Part shown: piece after piece, positions 9,378-20,464 of the stretch
Layout of the letters: every line of letters starts with the position of its first letter
Position numbering within the stretch: position 1 is the stretch's first letter
Source: Victivallales bacterium
Lineage (GTDB): Bacteria > Verrucomicrobiota > Lentisphaeria > Oligosphaerales > Oligosphaeraceae
Assembly: GCA_017417585.1 (NCBI GenBank)
Contig: JAFPYX010000061.1
Coordinates: forward strand, 108,710 to 172,709
Direction of reading: 5' to 3'
DNA length: 64,000 nt
The notes under the pieces: model-generated
The model's input: only the letters and a program-made list of their open reading frames with translations
Told to the model about the DNA's origin: nothing
Database searches by the model: none
Made by a program: the position numbers and the translations under genes

Positions 9378-10658
9378 TTATTCCTCGAATTTCTCCCGGT
9401 TGATCCAAAGCCCCAAGGCCGGGTTGGGAATATAGTAGATTTCTTCGCCATTCACAGTGTTATAGCCATATTGAAGTTTAGCGGGGTTGTATTTTCGTGA
9501 CAGTTCCTCGTAACTGGCGGACTGGAAGCCCACATCGGCGATTTCCTTCTGGGTGATAGCCTTGACCGCGTATGTAATGGTGAAACGCCCGTCCGAAGAG
9601 CCGTGGATGAGGTGGGCGGCCGCGCCCATGTTGTCGCGCAGGTCCTGATTTTCTGGCTTCTGGAACTGCTCCAGCGTGTTGAGGCGTCCCCTGTAGCCGT
9701 ATTTGCGGATCAGCTGGTCAACCTTGAGGTCTTCGCCAAAACGCTCGACACCCGGTGCCAGGATGAGAAGCTCTCCGCCGTCGGCCATTGCCATGCGGGT
9801 ACGGTAAACCGCCTTGTTTCCCAGCCAGGTGCTCTTGAACTCGGCAGGGTCGAGATAGACTACGCACTTCTTAAGGCCATGTTCCACGAAGTCGATGTTC
9901 TTCTTCTGTGCAAGCTTGACGGCCTCGGTCAGGCATTCGCGTCCTTCGCCGATAAAGAGCCCATGGGTGTGGATGTCCCTTCCAGTGGCGGTGGTCACCG
10001 TCAGAACAAAGACGATCGGTCGGCGGGCTAGGAAATGTTCCATGCCATAGTCGAACAACTTGCGGACGGGGGTGTTGTCACGTCCCATCATGCGTTCCAT
10101 GCCATAGACGGCGCCGACCATATGGGATTTGTTGATCATGTCGCTTCCGCCCACGCCGACAAAGAGGTTCTTCGCGTGATTCGACATCCCGATGACCTCG
10201 TGGGGGACCACCTGCCCGGGGGAAACAATCAGGTCATAGCTTTCGTCCATCACCCGGCGGTTGACCTCCACGTTTACGGGGTCCTTCCATAATCCCTCCG
10301 TGATCTGTGAGAGATACTCGGAAGGCACTTCGCCCAGCTTGACAACATCGTTGCGCCAGTCGTGCGCCAGCATCTTGTCGTATGGGATGTCACCGAACAT
10401 GTCATCCCATTGTTCCCGGGTGACAGGGACATGAGTGCCTAGCGCAGGCATCACATCGACCTGCGCGCCTTGCCCGACGAGGCGGTGGTAGAGGTGGTTG
10501 GTGATGAAGCCCGCATTGGAATGGTAGCGCGTGTAGTCCGGGGGGAGCAGCAAGACCTTGCGAAGGGTGCGTCCCGCGAGCATCTCGTCCAGGGAAGTCT
10601 GGATTTCCTGCGGCGAGAGCCCGTCGGCGCTTTTCGCGATACGGTAGATGTCTTTCAT
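9378..10658 (-). CDS. LarA/DUF2088 family nickel-dependent racemase or epimerase
   Basis: A 426-residue LarA-fold protein. LarA enzymes bind the nickel-pincer (NPN) cofactor and racemise or epimerise 2-hydroxyacids. The family residues are all present: PDYTR at 40-44, GTH (His76), His153 in VVPHEVIG, Lys163 that would carry the cofactor, and His179 as Ni ligand. The spacings 153-163-179 are identical to His174-Lys184-His200 of the lactobacillar enzyme, as I recall it. The distance from the first to the second His is longer. No larB, larC or larE cofactor genes are adjacent, so the cofactor must come from elsewhere in the genome. The substrate is unknown; sugar acids are possible given the sugar-rich context. 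Confidence 0.8.
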   Translation of the reverse strand: MKDIYRIAKSADGLSPQEIQTSLDEMLAGRTLRKVLLLPPDYTRYHSNAGFITNHLYHRLVGQGAQVDVMPALGTHVPVTREQWDDMFGDIPYDKMLAHDWRNDVVKLGEVPSEYLSQITEGLWKDPVNVEVNRRVMDESYDLIVSPGQVVPHEVIGMSNHAKNLFVGVGGSDMINKSHMVGAVYGMERMMGRDNTPVRKLFDYGMEHFLARRPIVFVLTVTTATGRDIHTHGLFIGEGRECLTEAVKLAQKKNIDFVEHGLKKCVVYLDPAEFKSTWLGNKAVYRTRMAMADGGELLILAPGVERFGEDLKVDQLIRKYGYRGRLNTLEQFQKPENQDLRDNMGAAAHLIHGSSDGRFTITYAVKAITQKEIADVGFQSASYEELSRKYNPAKLQYGYNTVNGEEIYYIPNPALGLWINREKFEE

Positions 10659-10745
10659 ATTAGGAACACTTTAGGAAGACTCTAGGCCAGGTGATTCTTG
10701 GCAAAGAATTACCTATAACAATTTCAAATTAACGGAGAAAAGATG

Positions 10746-12041
10746 TTATTCATGACGCAGCGCGTCAATAGGGGACAGGGCCGCCGCCCGGATGGCGGGG
10801 TAGATGCCGAAGACAATGCCAATCAGCAGGGAGATGGAGAAAGCCAGAATGATGGCCTCTGCCTGGACGATGGTAATCAATCCGGCGAAATGCGTGACGA
10901 CTTTGGGGACGCCTATCCCCATGGCTATGCCAATCAAGCCTCCGACAAACGACAGCAGCAGCGCCTCGGTCAGAAACTGCACGACGATGTCCGTCCGGCG
11001 TGCGCCCCGCGCGCGCCGGATTCCGATTTCGCGGGTCCGCTCGGTTACGCTGGCGAGCATGATGTTCATGATGCCGATGCCACCGACCAGCAGGCTGATG
11101 GCGGCGATGCTTCCCAATACGATGTTGAAGATGCGTTTGGTTTGCTCGGCCTGCTTGAGCAATTCCAGCGGGACGGTGATTTCAAAGTCCGGTTTCTTGT
11201 GGGCTTGTCGGATGGTCTCTCGGATGGAGTTGGCCAAAGTGAGCACTTCGGCTTCGCCGGGGGCGGTGACGGTGAGCTGATGCAATTCCACCAATTCCAG
11301 GCGGGTGGAGCCGGACTCCCGGATGCGGATTACATTTCCGAAGGTGTGACGGGCGGTCGTCAACGGGATGTAGATGTCGTAGATTTCACGGTTGGCGGCC
11401 TGTTCCGCCGTGGATGACGACTTGGCAGACTTGGAGGAAGCGGCGGGACGTCGGGTGGAATTCTCGACAATGCCGACGATCGAGAAGGCGAATTTATCGA
11501 TATAGACTTGTTTCCCAATGGGATGCTCCAGGGGAAAGAGCCGATTTGCGCCTGCGCGGGTGATGACGGCCACGCGTTCTTCGCGAGCCATGTCGTGTTC
11601 ATCGAAGAACCGCCCGTCGATGATTTTGAAATTGGTGGAGTCGGCAGCCCAGCCGACCGTGCAGATGGCACGGCCAGGCACGGTGACGCCATTGTGTCGA
11701 AGATTCATCTGAAGTTCCCGCGCGGGGACCTGGATGCTGACCTGCGGATAGAGTTCATGGATGCGGCGGGCGTCTTCGTAGGTCAAGCCATACGTGACCA
11801 TGCGCGAGACCTCGCCGCCTGCGTCGGTGGGCTTTACCGAGCGGATGATGATATTTGAACTCCCGAGACTGCGAATCTGCTCGCGGGCCTCATGGGAGGC
11901 ACCCTCGCCAATCGCCAGCATCGCAATGACGCTGCCGACGCCGAAGATGATGCCCAATGCCGTTAGCAGGCTGCGCAGCTTATGCTCGACTAGGCTGCTG
12001 AACCCCAGCTTGATGATACGCTTGAGTTTGAAGAAGAGCAT
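10746..12041 (-). CDS. MacB/FtsX-type ABC transporter permease
   Basis: A 431-residue inner-membrane protein with the MacB permease layout. It has an N-terminal cytoplasmic helix and TM1 (LLTALGIIFGVGSVIAMLAIGEGA), a periplasmic MacB_PCD domain of about 230 residues, and three C-terminal TM segments. The conserved RTREIGIRRARGARRTDI coupling motif is present. Such permeases work with a MacB/LolD-type ATPase and often a membrane fusion protein, to export lipoproteins, peptides or drugs or to sense envelope stress. Neither partner lies next to it in this window. The LarA gene follows 87 bp downstream on the same strand. Confidence 0.85.
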   Translation of the reverse strand: MLFFKLKRIIKLGFSSLVEHKLRSLLTALGIIFGVGSVIAMLAIGEGASHEAREQIRSLGSSNIIIRSVKPTDAGGEVSRMVTYGLTYEDARRIHELYPQVSIQVPARELQMNLRHNGVTVPGRAICTVGWAADSTNFKIIDGRFFDEHDMAREERVAVITRAGANRLFPLEHPIGKQVYIDKFAFSIVGIVENSTRRPAASSKSAKSSSTAEQAANREIYDIYIPLTTARHTFGNVIRIRESGSTRLELVELHQLTVTAPGEAEVLTLANSIRETIRQAHKKPDFEITVPLELLKQAEQTKRIFNIVLGSIAAISLLVGGIGIMNIMLASVTERTREIGIRRARGARRTDIVVQFLTEALLLSFVGGLIGIAMGIGVPKVVTHFAGLITIVQAEAIILAFSISLLIGIVFGIYPAIRAAALSPIDALRHE

Positions 12042-12077
12042 TCAGGGGATGATGGTCGGATGAAATGGCCGGAATGC

Positions 12078-12111
12078 AAAAAATCCCACGCGGGAAACTC
12101 CCGCGTGGGAT
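12078..12111 (-). terminator. intrinsic terminator of tRNA-Pro
   Basis: A perfect 13-bp stem (ATCCCACGCGGGA with its complement) and a 3-nt loop, followed on the minus strand by a T6 tract. It lies 4 bp beyond the CCA end of the tRNA. Confidence 0.9.
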
Positions 12112-12114
12112 AAA

Positions 12115-12194
<80 letters not shown>

Positions 12195-12300
12195 GAGGCT
12201 TTAATGGACGAAAGTGCGCTTAATTTAGCGCGTCAAGCGCAAACTTCAAGGCAGCCGGAGAAAACTTCCTTGCCAAATCTCCAGCTGTTTTCGGGAAAGT

Positions 12301-15060
<2,760 letters not shown>

Positions 15061-15100
15061 GGGTGAATCAACGATGGAATGACAATTGCTGTGATGGAAA

Positions 15101-15481
15101 TTATTTTTTGGCGTCCGAAGGCTGCTCCTCGGACTTTTCTTCCGGGATGACTTCGGCAATCGCGGCGCGGACGTAGTCAACCTCGACGCTGGAATTGAAT
15201 GCTACGCGGACCGTCTTCTCGGTCACCTTGACGATGGTACCGAGTGCGCCGGAGTTGGTCATGACGCGGTCGCCGACCTTCAACTGGCTGAGCATCTCCT
15301 GGATCTGCTTTTGCTTTTTCTGCTGCGGGCGAATCATCATGAAATACATGATGCCAATGATGGGCAGGAAGATCCACAGGCTGCTAAGACCGCCGCCGGC
15401 GGGCGCATTCTGCGTGGTGCCCGGGGCGGCGTTGGCGGCTGCGTCGGCAAAGGCGAGAAAAGAATGGATGAGGGTGTTCAC
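15101..15481 (-). CDS. yajC: preprotein translocase subunit YajC
   Basis: A 126-residue single-TM accessory subunit of the SecDF complex. The TM segment is followed by the family signature FMMIRPQQKKQKQ and then GDRVMTNSGALGTIVKV. The GTG start at 15481 is preferred over an upstream TTG at 15505 because GGAG lies 7 nt before the GTG. An Ala/Gly/Pro-rich stretch precedes the TM. The C-terminus is acidic and Lys-rich. It is co-directional with secDF, and a sigma70-like promoter is visible about 70 bp upstream. Confidence 0.9.
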   Translation of the reverse strand: MNTLIHSFLAFADAAANAAPGTTQNAPAGGGLSSLWIFLPIIGIMYFMMIRPQQKKQKQIQEMLSQLKVGDRVMTNSGALGTIVKVTEKTVRVAFNSSVEVDYVRAAIAEVIPEEKSEEQPSDAKK

Positions 15482-15553
15482 AAGACTACTCCATAAGGCG
15501 AACAAAGATTAACAGGCCCATGAAGAAGCCTGTCACTTAAGCGGAAACAAATA

Positions 15554-15581
15554 AATTTAGCCTGTTTTTGCGCATTTTCAA
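15554..15581 (-). promoter_or_regulatory. candidate sigma70-type promoter of yajC-secDF
   Basis: On the minus strand TTGAAA and TAAATT are separated by 16 nt, about 70 bp upstream of the yajC start. This is a sequence match only. Confidence 0.35.
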
Positions 15582-15693
15582 GCAGATAGAAGGATTTCCT
15601 TCAGGGCAACCGCAAATATTTTAGCGTAAAGGGACAAATTCCCGGCCTGTTGCAATCGCCCTGCCAGTCCTGCCCGGCGAATTGCGCGGGCGG

Positions 15694-16677
15694 TCATGGC
15701 TGCCACTGTCCGCGCTCATAGAGCGTATTGAATGCCACGGAGGCACCGGCCAGTTCGCCGATGCGCAGGCCAAGGCCGGAAAGCGCGATGGTGCAGTGGT
15801 CGGAGAATTCGCTCCAGGTGAAGCGCGGGAGATAGTTCATCAACGGCTTGAACATCAGGTCGCCGGCATAGTATGCGGTGGTCCCCAGCGTGATCAGCTC
15901 AGGGTTGAAGGCCGCCAGCGCCACGCCAATGCCCTGCGCCAGGCGGAAGGCGACCTCGTCCATCATTTCCAGCGCCAGCGGGATTTTTGCCTTGCAGCCG
16001 GCGATGAGCGCGGGAAAGCCGAGCTTTTCCAGGTCTCCGGCGACTTCGGGAAGGCGCATGATGGTATGGTCGGGGCGGAAGCGCAGGATGTCCTGCATGC
16101 GCATTTTCAGGGAACGGCCGCCGCAGTAGGCCTCGACACATCCTCTCAGGCCGCAGCCGCAGATGGGTCCTTCGGGGTTCAGTACCACGTGCCCCAGCTC
16201 ACCGGCATTTCCAGTGGTTCCGGTAATGAGATGCCCGCCAGAGACAATCCCGCTGCCCACGCCGGTGCTCATGGTCAAGTAGATTACGTCCTTCTTGCCT
16301 TTGCCGGAACCGAAGAACCACTCCGCCAGAACCCCGGCGTTCGCGTCATTCTCCAGCGCGACCGGCATCCCGAGTTCCTTTTCGAGGTCGGCGCGAATCG
16401 GAACCTTGTCCCAGTGCATGTTCGGCGAGCGAAGCAACAGGCCGTTCTTCAAGTCCAGCGGGCCTGGGGCGCAGATGCCGCAGGCAGAAACATCTCGTTG
16501 GGACAAGCCGCTGTCGGACAACAGCTTCCGAACCAATTCAGCGACTTTCGGAAAGACCTCGGTGTATTCACCCTGCATCGGAATGCGACCGCTTGCCAGA
16601 ACTTCGCCTTTTTCGTTGGCTACGCAAATGGCGACTTTGGTGCCACCGATGTCAATGCCTAGAACGTGGATGCTCAT
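15694..16677 (-). CDS. ROK family sugar kinase
   Basis: A 327-residue cytoplasmic kinase, probably phosphorylating glucose or a related hexose. The phosphate motif DIGGTK is at residues 9-14 and the catalytic Asp111 is in ENDAN. GELGH at 159-163 and the ROK zinc motif CGCGLRGC at 173-180 follow. There is no N-terminal helix-turn-helix, so it is a kinase rather than a NagC/XylR-type repressor. The leader upstream of its ATG contains heptad-like ACCCTCTA/ATCTTTA motifs resembling those before gnd and the transporter at 61658-63733. The substrate cannot be read from sequence alone; glucokinase is the commonest role of this type. Confidence 0.88.
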   Translation of the reverse strand: MSIHVLGIDIGGTKVAICVANEKGEVLASGRIPMQGEYTEVFPKVAELVRKLLSDSGLSQRDVSACGICAPGPLDLKNGLLLRSPNMHWDKVPIRADLEKELGMPVALENDANAGVLAEWFFGSGKGKKDVIYLTMSTGVGSGIVSGGHLITGTTGNAGELGHVVLNPEGPICGCGLRGCVEAYCGGRSLKMRMQDILRFRPDHTIMRLPEVAGDLEKLGFPALIAGCKAKIPLALEMMDEVAFRLAQGIGVALAAFNPELITLGTTAYYAGDLMFKPLMNYLPRFTWSEFSDHCTIALSGLGLRIGELAGASVAFNTLYERGQWQP

Positions 16678-16741
16678 ATTATTAAAGCTCAGTTAAAGAT
16701 TAGAGGGTAAGAAGTTTGATGCCGACACCAGGAGCCTTTCA

Positions 16742-17032
16742 TCAGTGAGTGCCGCCAAACATCGGCCCGGAAGGGCCATCCTGGAACATGGGCCCGGAAG
16801 GCCCGTCCTGCAGCATGGGTCCGGAGGGCCCGTCCTGCAGCATGGGTCCGGAGGGCCCGTCCTGAACAATTGCCTTTCGCCTCGCCTTGTCATACGGGGA
16901 GACAATGCCCTTGTGGCGCGGTGGCTTGGCTAAGCTAGCCCTTTGCTTGCTTGCGCCGGGTTTCAGGGAGACGATGGAGCGCTGTGGCTCGCCCAGTTCA
17001 AAAAGCGCTAGGTCGCGTGGAACATTCAACAT
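16742..17032 (-). CDS. small protein with four C-terminal nonapeptide repeats (DGPSGPM[LF]Q)
   Basis: A 96-residue unrecognised protein. The ATG at 17032 lies 11 bp after the glycosyltransferase stop, and AAAGG sits 8 nt upstream of it. Residues 1-56 are basic and Pro/Lys-rich with no signal peptide. Residues 57-92 are four tandem copies of QDGPSGPM followed by Leu, Leu, Phe, Phe, and the protein ends in GGTH. The repeat is in triplet register, with two Gly-X-Y triplets followed by a LQD or FQD triplet, so it is an interrupted collagen-like pattern. The layout (leader-like N-terminus, repeated core, adjacent glycosyltransferase) could suit a modified peptide or a glycosylated repeat protein, but that is inference. 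The DNA repeat also leaves other frames open, so coding is likely, not proven. Confidence 0.5.
   Translation of the reverse strand: MLNVPRDLALFELGEPQRSIVSLKPGASKQRASLAKPPRHKGIVSPYDKARRKAIVQDGPSGPMLQDGPSGPMLQDGPSGPMFQDGPSGPMFGGTH
16757..16864. repeat. four tandem 27-bp repeats
   Basis: Four contiguous 27-bp units start at 16757, 16784, 16811 and 16838. The last two are identical; the first two differ at a few positions. The unit length is a multiple of three, and the repeat encodes the nonapeptides of the small protein on the minus strand. Confidence 0.95.
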
Positions 17033-17043
17033 GAAAAAAACCT

Positions 17044-18087
17044 TTAGTTGTCGGCCAAATTTGGGAATCGAAGTGCGCCCGGCGCATAATATCCACCTTC
17101 GTGGTGAATTTGCCAGACATGCGAGAGGTAATCGCGGTATAGCGGTGCCACGGCGGCAATGCTGAAGCGGCGTTGCGCGTCCGCACGCAACGCCGTGCGG
17201 TCCAGATGGCCGCAAGCCTTGATGGCTTGGACAAATTCGGCCTGCGTCCGGCACCGGAAGCCGTTGAAGCCGTTCTGGAGGATTTCCGGGAACGACCCCC
17301 AGTCGGTGGCGATGACCGGCGTTCCGCAGAGCAGGGCCTCGATGGCGACATAGCCAAATGGCTCCAGGTACAATGTCGGCATCAAGACGGCCCTGGCGTG
17401 ACCGAGCAGTCGGACCTTCTCGGTTCCAGCGGCTCCATGAAAGACCGCCTGGAAGGGTATGGCTGTCGCATCTGCCAGCTCGCGGGCGATGTCGACACCC
17501 TTGTCCACCGCCTTGCGGCCAAGATACAAAAGCCCCTCGCGTTCGGCCTCGGGGACACCCATGGGATAGTCGTCGGGATTGACAAAATGCGGGATGACGG
17601 TATCAAAAAAACGGTCTTTTCGCGTCTCCGGCTGGCGGGTGTAGATGAAAGTCTGATGTGCGTAGGATGGGAAGACGCGGTAATGCGTCCAGCAGGTGCC
17701 GTAGCCGAGCATCGGTTCGAAGACGGGAACTCCCTTTGGAATCGCGGTCAGGTCGCATTGGGCGATTCCGTAGATTGAGGCGAGCCATTCGGGGGCGCCG
17801 TCATTGTTAAGATGCCGTTTCAGGGCCTCGTCAAGCCGTTTGGTATAGGTCAGGTGCCAGTGATTCCGGAAGGACCATTTGCAAGTGGGCTTGCCTAGCT
17901 CGACGACAATGCCATGGCTGCCTGGCGGAAGAAACGAGCCCGTCAGGCCGTAATATGCGTAGTCGATGCCCAGATATTCCGCCAGCTGGCAGAAATTCCA
18001 ACAATTGAAGAGCTGAGAATCTTCAGGGTGGCTGGCCAGGTCCAGAGGAAGACCTGGATGACCTAGGATGTGCAGGCGTGGAGACAA
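17044..18087 (-). CDS. GT4-type glycosyltransferase
   Basis: A 347-residue GT-B glycosyltransferase of the GT4 (glycosyl transferases group 1) type. The C-terminal donor-binding half is clear: GLLYLGRKAVDKGVDIA, then the motif LEPFGYVAIEALLCGTPVIATDWG, which contains the EPFG...E acidic pair. The N-terminal half is less conserved. Only a TTG at 18087 is available as start before the conserved LHILGHPGLP segment, so the start is uncertain. No signal peptide or TM is seen, so it is cytoplasmic or membrane-associated. It is followed 11 bp later by the repeat protein, suggesting co-expression. Donor and acceptor are unknown. Confidence 0.85.
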   Translation of the reverse strand: MSPRLHILGHPGLPLDLASHPEDSQLFNCWNFCQLAEYLGIDYAYYGLTGSFLPPGSHGIVVELGKPTCKWSFRNHWHLTYTKRLDEALKRHLNNDGAPEWLASIYGIAQCDLTAIPKGVPVFEPMLGYGTCWTHYRVFPSYAHQTFIYTRQPETRKDRFFDTVIPHFVNPDDYPMGVPEAEREGLLYLGRKAVDKGVDIARELADATAIPFQAVFHGAAGTEKVRLLGHARAVLMPTLYLEPFGYVAIEALLCGTPVIATDWGSFPEILQNGFNGFRCRTQAEFVQAIKACGHLDRTALRADAQRRFSIAAVAPLYRDYLSHVWQIHHEGGYYAPGALRFPNLADN

Positions 18088-18250
18088 TTCACGTTTGGCA
18101 ATTGGCGATGAGAAATTTGTGCGATGGATTCGGCTTCAAAACTCCTGCCGCCTTAATCCGCATTCTGCGGCTCGGCTCTGGGCCGGCATAGGCAGCTTCG
18201 GCCCCCCTTTTATCCCTTGTCTTGTCCGAACAGGAGAAAGGGTTTTCGAG

Positions 18251-19117
18251 TCATTGAATTTCCTCCATCATGCCCGCAGCGACTTTGCCGGCCAGCTGTG
18301 CGGCATTGGCCATGGCTTCGCGGTATCCCTCGCCGCAAAGCCGAGAGGCCACGAATGCTGCGGTGAAGGCGTCGCCGCAGCCGACGGTATCTTGAACCGG
18401 ACCGAAGGAGGACGCCTCCACGTCGAAGCGCCGATGGCGGTCGAAGAATGTTGCGCCCTCGGCACCGCGGGTGAGAAGAATGGCCTGCAGTCGATACTTG
18501 CGCAGGAGATTTTCCATCCAGCGCTCCTCAGCCATCTCCAGGCAACGGAGCATTTCCGGCGCCTCCTCTGAAGAGACCTTGAGGATGCTACACCGTTTCA
18601 GCGACTCCTCAATGACCTCCCGGCCGTAGTGGGGGCGGCGCAGATTCAGGTCCAGGATGCGTAGGCAGTCCGGACGCAGGCGGTCCAGAAAATCCCGAAT
18701 TGTCTGGCGCGAAATCGGATTGCGTTGTGCCAGGGTGCCAAAACAGACGGCGGCGGCCTTACGGGAGATGGTCTGAAGATCCACGCAGGGTCGAATGAAA
18801 TCCCAGGCGGCTGGTTCGGCGATGGTGTAACGCGGGACACCATCCGCCTCAAGCTCAACCGTGACTAATCCTGTCGATGCCTCGGTGGCGCGTAAAACCA
18901 GACGGCTGGTGATGCCCAGCCGACGCAGACATTCCTTGGCCTGGTCGCCGTTGCCATCCTCGCCCACTGCGGAGATCGGCACGGCGGTCATTCCACAATG
19001 CTGGGCGAAGCGTGCAAAATTGAATGGCGCTCCGCCCAGCCGTTTCCTAGCCGGGAGCACGTCATAGAGGATTTCGCCGATTCCGACGACGATGGGTGCT
19101 GTTTCAGTATAGGCCAA
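18251..19117 (-). CDS. PfkB family carbohydrate kinase (fructokinase-like)
   Basis: A 288-residue ribokinase-fold kinase. GGAPFNFA at about residues 28-35 is the N-terminal PfkB signature. The C-terminal signature DTVGCGDAFTAAF holds the anion hole and catalytic Asp, with Cys in place of the usual Ala in GAGD. Start: only a TTG at 19117 is in frame before VVGIGEILYDV. The substrate is probably fructose or a related sugar, but PfkB members vary. It lies upstream of the glycosyltransferase (163-bp gap) and downstream of argJ on the same strand. Confidence 0.85.
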   Translation of the reverse strand: MAYTETAPIVVGIGEILYDVLPARKRLGGAPFNFARFAQHCGMTAVPISAVGEDGNGDQAKECLRRLGITSRLVLRATEASTGLVTVELEADGVPRYTIAEPAAWDFIRPCVDLQTISRKAAAVCFGTLAQRNPISRQTIRDFLDRLRPDCLRILDLNLRRPHYGREVIEESLKRCSILKVSSEEAPEMLRCLEMAEERWMENLLRKYRLQAILLTRGAEGATFFDRHRRFDVEASSFGPVQDTVGCGDAFTAAFVASRLCGEGYREAMANAAQLAGKVAAGMMEEIQ

Positions 19118-19181
19118 AATACTGGTAAGTTAAAAGTTGGAGAGTTTGCGTTCGGTGTCCGAAATGAATTCGGCGTATGCG

Positions 19182-20426
19182 TCAGGTTCGGTAGTCCGCG
19201 TTGATGTTCACATACTCGTGGCTGAGATCGCATGTCCACAGCACGAAACGTCCGGGACCGGAACCGACTTTGAGGTTGACCTGGAAGGAGCGTTTCTTCA
19301 ACACGACGCTTTGGGCCTCCTCATCCGCATTCTCGGCCACCAGGCCGTTGCGCACCACGGGAACGTCGTCGAAATCCAGGTCCACCTGGGCAGGCTTGAA
19401 CGGGACCTTGCTATAGCCGGCGGCACAGAGGATGCGCCCCCAGTTGGCGTCCGCACCATACCAGGCGGTCTTGCAGAGCGGCGAGCGTGCAATCGCCTCG
19501 GCGATCTGGCGTGCGGAGGCGTCGTCCGCAGTCCCGGTGACGTTGAGTTCCACGAATTTCGTCACTCCCTCGCCATCCAGCACCATTGCCTGCGCGAGCT
19601 TGGTCGCGCAATGGCGCAACGCCTCCACGAATTGATACCACTGCGGGGTGTCTTCAGTGATGACGTCGTTGCCCGCGAGGCCATTGGCCAGGACAATCAT
19701 CGTGTCGTTGGTGGAGGTGTCGCCGTCCACGATGATGCGGTTGAACGAGTGCTCCAGCGCGTGGCCCAGGGCGCTACGCAACGCCTCGCGGCCGATGGCC
19801 GCGTCCGTGGTGAAGTAGGAAAGCATCGTCGCCTGCTTTGGGCGGTTCTGGCAGAGCGTCATCTGGGGGGCGATCATGCCGGCGCCTTTGGTCATGCCGC
19901 CGATGCGCACGGTCCTGCCGTCCAGTTCAAACTCGACCGCTATGCGTTTCTGGACGGTGTCCGTGGTCATGATGGCCTTCGCGGCGGCCTCGCCTCCCTG
20001 GTGGGAAAGGGCCTTTACCGCCAGGCCGATGCCGTGCCGCACGATGTCCATCGGCAACTGTTTGCCGATGACGCCTGTCGAAGAGACAAAGACCTCGGTG
20101 GCCGTCACGCCAAGCAGTTCGGCAGTGTAGCTCGCCATGGTCCGCGCATCTTCCGCGCCCTGTTGTCCGGTACAGGCGTTCGCGACGCCGCTGTTTACCA
20201 CGATGGCGCGCATCGGCGCTCCCGTCCGCAGGACCTTGCGGTCCCATTCGACTGGCGCAGCCGCAAAGAGGTTGCTTGTGAAGGCTCCGGCGGCTTCGGC
20301 GGGGACGTCACTGACCAGCAGCGCCAGGTCTGGCTGGCCACTGGGTTTCAAACCGGCGGTGACACCTGCGGCACGAAAGCCACGCGGTGAAGTCACACTG
20401 CCATTCTCAAGTTCTTTGAAATTCAT
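19182..20426 (-). CDS. argJ: bifunctional glutamate N-acetyltransferase/ornithine acetyltransferase
   Basis: A 414-residue ArgJ, which recycles the acetyl group in arginine synthesis. The proenzyme self-cleaves before a Thr that becomes the N-terminal nucleophile of the beta chain. Here that is Thr200 in QATML, followed by SYFTTDAAIG. Other family motifs are VFVSSTGVIGKQLPMD, AIMTTDT and GDTSTNDT. Oddly, the usual contiguous GMIxPxMATML is split. About nine residues (TLCQNRPKQ) sit between GMIAPQM and ATML, immediately before the cleavage site. No other arg gene lies nearby. It lies on the minus strand between the riboflavin genes and the PfkB kinase. Confidence 0.93.
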   Translation of the reverse strand: MNFKELENGSVTSPRGFRAAGVTAGLKPSGQPDLALLVSDVPAEAAGAFTSNLFAAAPVEWDRKVLRTGAPMRAIVVNSGVANACTGQQGAEDARTMASYTAELLGVTATEVFVSSTGVIGKQLPMDIVRHGIGLAVKALSHQGGEAAAKAIMTTDTVQKRIAVEFELDGRTVRIGGMTKGAGMIAPQMTLCQNRPKQATMLSYFTTDAAIGREALRSALGHALEHSFNRIIVDGDTSTNDTMIVLANGLAGNDVITEDTPQWYQFVEALRHCATKLAQAMVLDGEGVTKFVELNVTGTADDASARQIAEAIARSPLCKTAWYGADANWGRILCAAGYSKVPFKPAQVDLDFDDVPVVRNGLVAENADEEAQSVVLKKRSFQVNLKVGSGPGRFVLWTCDLSHEYVNINADYRT

Positions 20427-20464
20427 TTTAACCTATTTATTATAAAGTGATCTGATTGAATTTT

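Noticed and set aside
16757..16864. The 27-bp repeats as a CRISPR array
   Set aside because: The units are contiguous with no spacers and no cas genes nearby; they are coding tandem repeats.
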